The position numbers and the translations under genes are program-made. From NCBI GenBank assembly GCA_028292065.1, contig JAQGNC010000530.1, positions 1-19,036 on the forward strand: a stretch of DNA of 19,036 nucleotides, in the 5' to 3' direction. Below the pieces are notes generated by a model. It made no database searches, was not told the origin of the DNA, and saw only the letters and a list, made by a program, of their open reading frames with translations. This DNA is from Betaproteobacteria bacterium (GTDB lineage: Bacteria; Pseudomonadota; Gammaproteobacteria; Burkholderiales; SG8-41). Shown here one piece after another: positions 14,247-19,036 of this stretch. Within the stretch, counting starts at the first letter, position 1. Each line of letters starts with the position of its first letter.

Positions 14247-15772
14247 GGATTTGTTGCTCTATTGCTGCCATTTCCGGACAACGGAGTGGAAGAGGAAGGC
14301 GGGTTACCGCCGCCGGCTGTCTTGGCCGGCGGCGAGTAAAGCACTTTGATTTCGATCTCTTCCTTGTCGACGTTGATTCTGTCTACGAGGGTCTCGACGA
14401 TTCGTCGCTTTTCATCCGCGCCAAGGGTTTGCCACCGGCTGAACAGGTCCTTCGCTTCCGTGAAGACTTCTTCCTGAGACAAGATAGAAATTTTGAGGAC
14501 GTCCCGTTCAGCTTCTACCTGCGGAACTTCGTCCTCCAGCTGACTTTGGCGTTCCGCGAGCTGGTGATATTTCGCCCCAAAGCCCTTCTTGTCGATTGCG
14601 CCGCTTTGGAAAAGGTCGTGGAGACTTTCGATCTCCGTCCGTACCCTTTTCTGATCCTTGACGAGGTTATCCACGAGGACTTGTTTCGCCTGAAGCGATT
14701 CCTTGCCCCGTTCTAAATGAGTCGTGAGCTCCTTGGGAGAGACGACGAAATTGGTTAGCTCCTGCTCAAAAATAGCCTCCAAGTCGGCGATTGGCATCTT
14801 GTTGCGGCATTTTTGGCAGGTGTATTTGGACGAGTCCGAAGGTACATACATTTTGGTGCCGCACCGGCAATACACCAATCCAGCAAACAGGTGCTTCACG
14901 CGCTGGGTGATGCGTTTGCCCTTCAGCCGTTGGGCGCTGAGGAAATCGTTGCACTCGCTCCAGAGTTCTTCGGAAACGATCGAAGGGACCTCGTGGAAGA
15001 CCCAGTCTCGTTCCGGCTTGGACACCCATGCCCCATTCTTTGCCAAGGATTTGGTGTGGTTCGCCCGGCGGACTCCTTTGGCCGTTGCATCGCGCAAGAG
15101 GCGGTCGACGGTCGTATCCGAAAACGGACCGCCATTTCGAGTCCGATAGCCCCGCTCGTTTAAAAGACGGGCCACGACCTTTTTGCGTTTATGCTCGATA
15201 AAAAGCTCGTAAATGAGCTTTCTCACCGGGGCTTCGTCCGGATGTGGGATGAATTTCTGCTCAACCCACTGATAGCCAAATGGCGCCTGTCCACCAAGCG
15301 GCTTCCCCAACCTAGCCCTGATCGGCACCGAGGCCGCAACCCGCGCGGCAATCTCCTCGCGTTCCCATTGCGCCATCGCTCCAACCATCGTGTAAAAAAG
15401 GCGACCAGCGGGCGTCGACGTATCGATGGATTCGCCGAGCGAGACGAGGTCCGCCCCATGCTCACGGAACTGATCAGCGAACTCGAGAAGCTCGATTGTG
15501 TTTCGCGCCAGCCGAGCTAGTTTGGAGAAGATCAGCCCTGTGATGTGTCCAGAGCTAATGTCGGCAAGCATCCGCTTCGTTTCGGGATGGGCCTTAACCG
15601 TCTTGCCAGATACCGCATCGAGGCGATAGACCTCGACGACATCCCATTCTTTGGCTTCGGCATAAAGTCGTGCGCGACGCTCGTGGTGTTCCGGACTTTC
15701 ACCGCGCACTTGATCTTCGGTTGAGACACGAATCCAGATACCTACCCGCTTGTCGTCGCCTTTCCGATTCAT
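14219..15772 (-). CDS. Large serine recombinase / integrase
   Basis: A 517-aa large serine recombinase, presumably the integrase of the element. Resolvase domain: VGIWIRVSTEDQ with nucleophile Ser17, and SKLARLARNTIELL with Arg87 and Arg90. Recombinase domain about 155-290 (GQAPFGYQWV onward). Zinc ribbon Cys302, Cys304, Cys319, Cys322 (YCRCGTKM and YTCQKC). A long coiled coil spans about 355-440. A strong GGAGG lies 5 bases before the ATG. The gene points toward the attachment site, and its last seven or eight residues (GFIAPTS) and stop lie in comM-derived DNA, so the integrase 3' end overlaps comM antisense by 28 bases. An excised circle would encode a different tail. Confidence 0.95.
   Translation of the reverse strand: MNRKGDDKRVGIWIRVSTEDQVRGESPEHHERRARLYAEAKEWDVVEVYRLDAVSGKTVKAHPETKRMLADISSGHITGLIFSKLARLARNTIELLEFADQFREHGADLVSLGESIDTSTPAGRLFYTMVGAMAQWEREEIAARVAASVPIRARLGKPLGGQAPFGYQWVEQKFIPHPDEAPVRKLIYELFIEHKRKKVVARLLNERGYRTRNGGPFSDTTVDRLLRDATAKGVRRANHTKSLAKNGAWVSKPERDWVFHEVPSIVSEELWSECNDFLSAQRLKGKRITQRVKHLFAGLVYCRCGTKMYVPSDSSKYTCQKCRNKMPIADLEAIFEQELTNFVVSPKELTTHLERGKESLQAKQVLVDNLVKDQKRVRTEIESLHDLFQSGAIDKKGFGAKYHQLAERQSQLEDEVPQVEAERDVLKISILSQEEVFTEAKDLFSRWQTLGADEKRRIVETLVDRINVDKEEIEIKVLYSPPAKTAGGGNPPSSSTPLSGNGSNRATNPQGFIAPTS
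14238..14251. other. Probable attachment-site junction inside comM
   Basis: Where comM homology stops, the sequence AATCCT-TG-AGGATT forms a perfect 6-bp inverted repeat around a central TG (14244-14245). Large serine recombinases cut at a central 2-bp core flanked by imperfect inverted arms, so TG is a good crossover candidate. Up to TG the bases can encode comM Asn-Pro-Cys (AAT CCT TGx); after TG they diverge and make the TGA stop. The exact crossover is inference until the other junction is read. Confidence 0.65.
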
Positions 15773-15826
15773 GCGGACCTCCGCGGCAGATCACAGCAGA
15801 AGACTCTACGGTAGTACAACTCAACG

Positions 15827-15840
15827 TCGCTGTACAGCGA
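15827..15840. promoter_or_regulatory. 14-bp perfect palindrome upstream of the integrase gene
   Basis: TCGCTGTACAGCGA is its own reverse complement and lies 55 bases before the integrase start. A perfect palindrome in this position is a likely operator for a dimeric repressor, possibly the XRE protein encoded at 16475-16849. No second copy is seen in front of the XRE gene. Confidence 0.55.
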
Positions 15841-15911
15841 AAGCGATTTACATCTTTTGGCTAATCAGTGGCTCTTTGTCAATTAAGCGCCGTACGAGCC
15901 TGATCACCTCT

Positions 15912-15944
15912 CGGCGACATTAGAAATGTCGCCGGCCGTACGGC
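15912..15944. promoter_or_regulatory. Hairpin plus palindrome after the RuvC-like gene
   Basis: A 9-bp stem CGGCGACAT / ATGTCGCCG with a 5-base loop (15912-15934) runs directly into the 10-bp palindrome GCCGTACGGC (15935-15944). GCCGTACG also occurs nearby at about 15888. No T-tract follows on either strand. It may act as a transcript end, an operator or a recombinase accessory site. Confidence 0.55.
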
Positions 15945-15996
15945 TCTAACGGCTTACTGACTTCATAAACGAGAATGATCATGTTCAAGACCTGAC

Positions 15997-16497
15997 TTAT
16001 CTTACGTAGTACGTCAATCCCATGCTTGCGGCGTCAAACAGAGCCATTCGTCTGTGCTCGGGGTCCCAAGGTTTGCGGGTCGGGGGCAGAAGAGGAGCAA
16101 ATGCGTCGATCTTGGACGCGATCATTTTTGCGATCGCGTCTTTAGTCTGCGCCCCTGTCCGTGCAAAGGCCAAGCGTATGTCGGGGCGACTTATAAGATT
16201 TGGCTGCTGCCCTAAGCCTAAGACGGCATTGCGAATTTGCTGGTTCAATAACCGTGCGCGAGGGCCGCGGCGTGTATCAGTCGCTTCCGTATCCTCGAGC
16301 ACTACCTGATCCGGGCGATACTGCTTAATAAGACGCGTAACCACGCGCACCATGTTTCTGCCAGCGTTCTCGCCTCGGATCTCTTTCGTGCCCCAATCGT
16401 ATGGGGCAAGGGGCGACTCGAAAAACACAAAGCCGATGCCGCGGGCAAAGATGTAAATAGACAAAACGGTTTGTTCATAGGCTTGTTTCTCCTGCAT
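15997..16497 (-). CDS. RuvC/RNase H-fold-like protein
   Basis: A 166-aa protein whose strand-and-motif order suggests a RuvC-like nuclease fold: VLSIYIFARGIGFVFFE (11-27), RPDQVVLEDTEA (61-72, acidic Glu68) and RRMALFDAASMGLTYY (149-164, acidic Asp155, resembling the RuvC-III DA-x-x-x-A helix). In active RuvC-like enzymes the first strand reads LGIDPG; here the Asp position appears to be Tyr15, so catalysis is doubtful or uses other residues. The ATG overlaps the XRE gene end by 23 bases, so the two are co-expressed. Assignment rests on pattern only; a DNA-processing or accessory role for the element is inferred. Confidence 0.6.
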   Translation of the reverse strand: MQEKQAYEQTVLSIYIFARGIGFVFFESPLAPYDWGTKEIRGENAGRNMVRVVTRLIKQYRPDQVVLEDTEATDTRRGPRARLLNQQIRNAVLGLGQQPNLISRPDIRLAFARTGAQTKDAIAKMIASKIDAFAPLLPPTRKPWDPEHRRMALFDAASMGLTYYVR

Positions 16498-16849
16498 GCA
16501 TATGTTGCTTTAGTTTGATAATGGCCCGCTCCTGACATCGCTCGAGGGATTTTATTTTCGCCTTTGCCGGCTCGGACGTATGATTGGATATAGTGGCTAG
16601 CATCGATGTCACCCGGGCTATGGTTTCTTCTTCATAGCTCTCGTAAACCGCCGAGAAGAGTTTGCTAATCGGCATGCCAGTCAGCACTTCGTACGCTATT
16701 GCTACGCGTAGACTTGGCGCACGTTTGCCTGTTTCCAGGCGCGATACAAGCGTGCTGCTGGCGTGAAGTAACCTCGCGGTGTCCTTCTGCTTGAAGCCGC
16801 CGCTTCTTCTGTATCGCTTGAGAACATAATTGATTGATGATGTTTTCAT
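16475..16849 (-). CDS. XRE-family transcriptional regulator
   Basis: A 124-aa protein with an N-terminal helix-turn-helix of the Cro/C1 type at about residues 14-60 (FKQKDTARLLHASSTLVSRL, then ETGKRAPSLRVAIAYEVLTG). The C-terminal half is helical and charged (EPAKAKIKSLERCQERAIIK) and may mediate dimerisation. It precedes and overlaps the RuvC-like gene. A hairpin GCCTC-TTTAG-GAGGC at 16866-16880 lies 16 bases upstream of its start and may be part of its own operator. It is the likely control switch of the element. Confidence 0.88.
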   Translation of the reverse strand: MKTSSINYVLKRYRRSGGFKQKDTARLLHASSTLVSRLETGKRAPSLRVAIAYEVLTGMPISKLFSAVYESYEEETIARVTSMLATISNHTSEPAKAKIKSLERCQERAIIKLKQHMHAGETSL

Positions 16850-16908
16850 GTAAAGAGCTGCTTATGCCTCTTTAGGAGGCGTCCACCCATCATGACGCAA
16901 AGGTCACG

Positions 16909-16958
16909 CACCTCGTAGGTACAACTAATTGCCGCGATGGCAATGTTCATCCGAGGTG
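16909..16958. promoter_or_regulatory. Nested hairpin between the ATPase and XRE genes
   Basis: An outer 7-bp inverted repeat CACCTCG (16909-16915) with CGAGGTG (16952-16958) encloses an inner perfect 6-bp hairpin ATTGCC-GCGAT-GGCAAT (16928-16944). It lies just upstream of the XRE gene and directly abuts a set of 8-bp tandem units. No T-tract is present. It could be a regulator site or part of a replication or transfer origin (inference). Confidence 0.5.
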
Positions 16959-16989
16959 ACGTAAAGACATAAAGACGTCGAGACATCAA
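16958..16989. repeat. Four tandem 8-bp units (GACGTAAA type), iteron-like
   Basis: GACGTAAA, GACATAAA, GACGTCGA and GACATCAA follow one another without gaps, 14 bases from the ATPase stop. Short direct repeats next to an ATPase gene resemble iterons of replication origins. The chance of a simple slippage array, like the TTCACCCG arrays elsewhere in the window, must be kept in mind. Confidence 0.6.
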
Positions 16990-17003
16990 GGCGCGACCTG
17001 GCA

Positions 17004-18287
17004 TTACGTTGCAGAAGCACCAAATCTCGCGGCCTGCGTTTTTACTTTCTCAAATTCAGAGGCAGGCAGAACATATATACCCTGCCGCTTATACGTAAAC
17101 AATCCAAAGCTGCTACGGAGTAGATGTCCCACATACCGGTCGGTAATGGGTCGTCCGAACTCTCCCGAAACACTTCCCCGGAGCGCAGACGCCACTTCTC
17201 CGACTGTCATGAAGTCTTGCGCAGTGCTTTGGACGAGTCGGCAGAGCACCGCCGCCAGCTCGCCTTCTATCGATAGTCGGCGCATGCTTCGCATCTTCGC
17301 TTCGTTCCGTTCCGAGAACGCCTTGATCTGTTCTCGCGCCTCACTGCTCTTCATGACCGACAGCAGTGGGACGACCACTTGGTTAAATCGACCGGAACGC
17401 GCGCGATCCACGTAGTCGCTCACAGGGCCAGCCGACCCGAGGGTGTGAAAGCGGTACAGAAGAAGCTTGTTTCGAAGAACATGAGCTTCCTCGCTCTGGG
17501 CATCAGGGAGGCTGATAGGGATGTCGGCGCGAGGTGCGCGCCCGCCCATTTCTTCGGTGATAAATCTGCTCTCGAGAGCGTCGTCTTCAAAGGATCTCCT
17601 GGTAGCCAGCACCTTCGGTCCGTAAACGTTGAAGGCTCTCGGCTCAAATTCCTTTCTAATGTTCTGTGTTTGCCGGAGCACAGAAAAGCCGCGGGCAGAG
17701 CCGTTGTTTAGGATCTTTGTGATGTCTGACTGGAGATCGGAATAGCGAAAGTCCGCCTCGTCGAGAATCAACGTTCCGGCGAACAAATCTAAGGTATAGA
17801 AGACTGGGCTAATGGTGGAGGCAGCGGACGCGAAGAACGCTTTGTTGCATATGCTCCCGATAACGCGCAACGCTCTTGTCTTGCCAGACCCGAAGTCGCC
17901 CCGAAACCGTAGGTATGGAAGCTCGGGAAATGCGTCGTACACCCATGACAGAAGGACGTAGGCCGTCGCCACTTCGACGAACTCTGGCGAGAGGTCGACA
18001 TATCGCGTTAGATAATCCTGAATCGCCTGAATCAGACCCGCTTCGTCGCTATACGGGATAGGCTCCGATGGGAGTAACACCGCGCCGTGGGAGAGCAGAT
18101 TGTTGGTGGGCGGGATCGGGATAAGTGTCTGACCGTCTTGTTCGTAAGTATCCGTCATGAGCCAATCTCCGCCGCGCCAAACACACAGTGAAGACGTGTG
18201 CCCGTTGTAAACGAGCTCGATGATTGTTCCGTCGTCACACACGCGACTTACTATGGGCAGCTCTTGTTTTTCCTTGCTAATAGGCAT
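17004..18287 (-). CDS. P-loop ATPase of mobile elements, function unknown
   Basis: A 427-aa ATPase from the ATG at 18287 (a TTG at 18308 would add seven residues; neither has a clear ribosome site). Walker A is GDFGSGKTRAL (130-140) and Walker B is GTLILDEADFRYSDL (171-185). After a helix come NNGSARGFSVLRQ (194-206), a strand with VYGPKVLATRRSFED (221-235), and ALESRFITEEM (237-247) with a candidate arginine finger Arg241. This order recalls superfamily 3 or MCM-like helicase ATPases of plasmids and islands. The end (about 340-410) looks like a winged helix. It has no membrane segment. It probably acts in replication or maintenance of the element. Confidence 0.8.
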   Translation of the reverse strand: MPISKEKQELPIVSRVCDDGTIIELVYNGHTSSLCVWRGGDWLMTDTYEQDGQTLIPIPPTNNLLSHGAVLLPSEPIPYSDEAGLIQAIQDYLTRYVDLSPEFVEVATAYVLLSWVYDAFPELPYLRFRGDFGSGKTRALRVIGSICNKAFFASAASTISPVFYTLDLFAGTLILDEADFRYSDLQSDITKILNNGSARGFSVLRQTQNIRKEFEPRAFNVYGPKVLATRRSFEDDALESRFITEEMGGRAPRADIPISLPDAQSEEAHVLRNKLLLYRFHTLGSAGPVSDYVDRARSGRFNQVVVPLLSVMKSSEAREQIKAFSERNEAKMRSMRRLSIEGELAAVLCRLVQSTAQDFMTVGEVASALRGSVSGEFGRPITDRYVGHLLRSSFGLFTYKRQGIYVLPASEFEKVKTQAARFGASAT

Positions 18288-18336
18288 GTAACCAAAATAG
18301 CAAAGCAAGCTTCGTCGGCGTAGGTGTCACAAGTTG

Positions 18337-18380
18337 TCGTCGCTGGCGCGTTTTAACGACTACTTCTCGTCGCTTGTGCG
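18337..18380. repeat. 14-bp direct repeat in the divergent promoter region
   Basis: TCGTCGCTGGCGCG (18337-18350) recurs as TCGTCGCTTGTGCG (18367-18380), 12 of 14 identical with a 30-base period, close to three helical turns. The pair sits between the divergent ATPase and 67-aa genes, so it may bind a regulator of both or a recombinase accessory protein. Confidence 0.5.
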
Positions 18381-18395
18381 AGGCACACTGGGTGA

Positions 18396-18599
18396 ATGCA
18401 CCCAAAGCGATTGCCATCGGACATGCCCATTGCGCCTGTCATGCGCGACATCTTTCCGGACTTCTCTGAGGATGAGCTCCGACGTGCACAGGCGGCGATT
18501 ACCGACTTCCTTCAGTTGCTATGGGAAGATTACATAGAAGAAGGGCGTCGAAAAGCCGTTGTGGAAAAGCCTCCTGGACAAGATGGGCAGGTACGTTAG
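18396..18599 (+). CDS. Small protein upstream of the second serine recombinase
   Basis: A 67-aa protein reading PIAPVMRDIFPDFSEDELRR, then AQAAITDFLQLLWEDYIEEG, ending in a charged tail. Small acidic helical proteins with an I-x-P-D/E-x-S/T-x-x-E-L pattern often precede recombinase genes in mobile elements; their role is unknown. Starts at 18396, 18423 or 18441 are all possible; the first is used here, and its ribosome site (GGGTGA) is weak. It lies 23 bases ahead of the recombinase on the same strand and is probably co-expressed. Confidence 0.7.
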   Translation: MHPKRLPSDMPIAPVMRDIFPDFSEDELRRAQAAITDFLQLLWEDYIEEGRRKAVVEKPPGQDGQVR

Positions 18600-18622
18600 G
18601 GTGGTACCCATCACACATATCT

Positions 18623-19036
18623 ATGCCAAATACTCAATGCTATGCCTACATTCGCACATCCACCGTAAGGCAAGGCACCGAAGGTGTCTCTTTGGACGCG
18701 CAACGGGAAGCGATCGAAGTGTATGCACGTCGGCAGAACATTGAGGTGGTCGAGTGGTTCTGCGAGACGCAGACGGCAGCCAAGCGAGGACGCCCCATAT
18801 TCTCCAGGATGATGCGTTCCCTCTCGAGGCGGAAGGTAGACGGGCTGATCCTTCACCGCATAGACCGCGGCTCGAGAAATCTAAAAGATTGGAGCGACAT
18901 CGCGGACTTAAGCGATCTCGGTTTGCAGGTTCACTTCGCCCATGACGCGATTGATCTCACAACCCGCGGCGGAAGATTGGCGGCAGATGTGCAAGCCGTC
19001 GTCGCAGCGGATTTCATTCGCAACTTAAGAGACGAA
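18623..19036 (+). CDS. Second serine recombinase, 5' part (runs off the window)
   Basis: The frame from the ATG at 18623 stays open for 138 codons to the window end. It is the resolvase/invertase catalytic domain: CYAYIRTSTVRQGTEGVSLD with nucleophile Ser13, LILHRIDRGSRNLKDWSDIA with the DRxxRN signature at 81-86, and a long helix start (GGRLAADVQAVVAADFIRNL). Whether a large-recombinase C-terminal half follows cannot be seen. It is transcribed opposite to the first recombinase and differs from it in sequence, so it is not a duplicate. GGGTGG about 17 bases upstream is a poor ribosome site. Confidence 0.92.
   Translation, partial: MPNTQCYAYIRTSTVRQGTEGVSLDAQREAIEVYARRQNIEVVEWFCETQTAAKRGRPIFSRMMRSLSRRKVDGLILHRIDRGSRNLKDWSDIADLSDLGLQVHFAHDAIDLTTRGGRLAADVQAVVAADFIRNLRDE

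Larger units (their letters stand above)
14238..19036. mobile_element. Integrative element inserted in comM (partial, left part)
   Basis: The region begins at the comM break, carries a large serine recombinase at its edge, and continues past the window end. Gene content (two serine recombinases, XRE regulator, P-loop ATPase, RuvC-like protein) and visibly lower GC than the backbone mark it as foreign. comM is a known insertion hot spot for resistance islands in Acinetobacter, which however use Tn7-like transposition genes not seen here. The second recombinase may belong to the same element or to another nested in it. Confidence 0.9.

Noticed and set aside
14653..14660. A second ATCCTTGA match as an alternative attachment site
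   Set aside because: It lies inside the integrase coding sequence and lacks the inverted arm; a chance match.
15877..15882. TTGACA on the minus strand as a -35 box for the integrase
   Set aside because: No acceptable -10 hexamer at 16-18 bases; only a TGTAAA at 24 bases.
14219..15996. A tRNA gene as integration target
   Set aside because: No cloverleaf was found; the target is clearly the comM coding sequence.

Overview
The window looks like a Betaproteobacterial chromosome. Support comes from the high GC content of the backbone, the gshA-gshB-PTS EIIA-ptsH-ptsI run with a T. ferrooxidans-type GshA, the porin-glnK-amtB cluster and the ubiK/comM neighbourhood. No species can be named from the sequence alone.

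Layout. (1) 1-5044, all minus strand: gshA, gshB, an EIIA of the mannose/fructose type, ptsH and ptsI, so two-step glutathione synthesis sits next to a phosphoryl-transfer chain. No sugar permease is visible, as expected of a regulatory PTS. Tandem octamer arrays (TTCACCCG / GTGAACGG) sit at the ends of ptsI, gshB and gshA. A palindromic REP-like pair separates gshB from the EIIA gene. (2) 5045-7900, accessory, all minus strand: a roughly 500-bp gene-free stretch holding a long inverted repeat, a UPF0158 protein, an unrecognised 131-aa protein, a pRiA4b ORF-3-like protein, and a decayed toxin-antitoxin cluster. In that cluster an intact BrnA antitoxin is followed upstream by a BrnT remnant joined to a ParE-type toxin start, preceded by a frameshifted ParD-like antitoxin. 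(3) 8063-11094: a third REP-like copy, a clear terminator, then amtB, glnK and an outer-membrane porin-like gene on the minus strand behind a good sigma-54 promoter. This is a nitrogen-regulated ammonium uptake operon. (4) 11282-14246, plus strand: ubiK (yqiC), a 477-aa protein of unknown function, and comM, which is cut off after 346 codons. (5) 14238-19036 and beyond: a lower-GC integrative element inserted in comM. It carries a 517-aa large serine recombinase, a RuvC-like protein whose usual first acidic residue appears to be missing, an XRE regulator, and a P-loop ATPase next to four 8-bp tandem units and nested hairpins. Running the other way are a 67-aa protein and a second serine recombinase that continues off the window.

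How the parts act together. PTS: EI passes phosphate from PEP to HPr and on to EIIA. Glutathione: GshA then GshB. Nitrogen: under nitrogen limitation the sigma-54 promoter would drive the porin, the GlnK sensor and the AmtB channel that GlnK gates. The island breaks comM, so ComM-dependent branch migration in natural transformation is probably lost. The most novel part is the comM element, which appears to use host comM sequence to finish its own integrase reading frame, and whose ATPase plus iteron-like units could be a replication or maintenance module.
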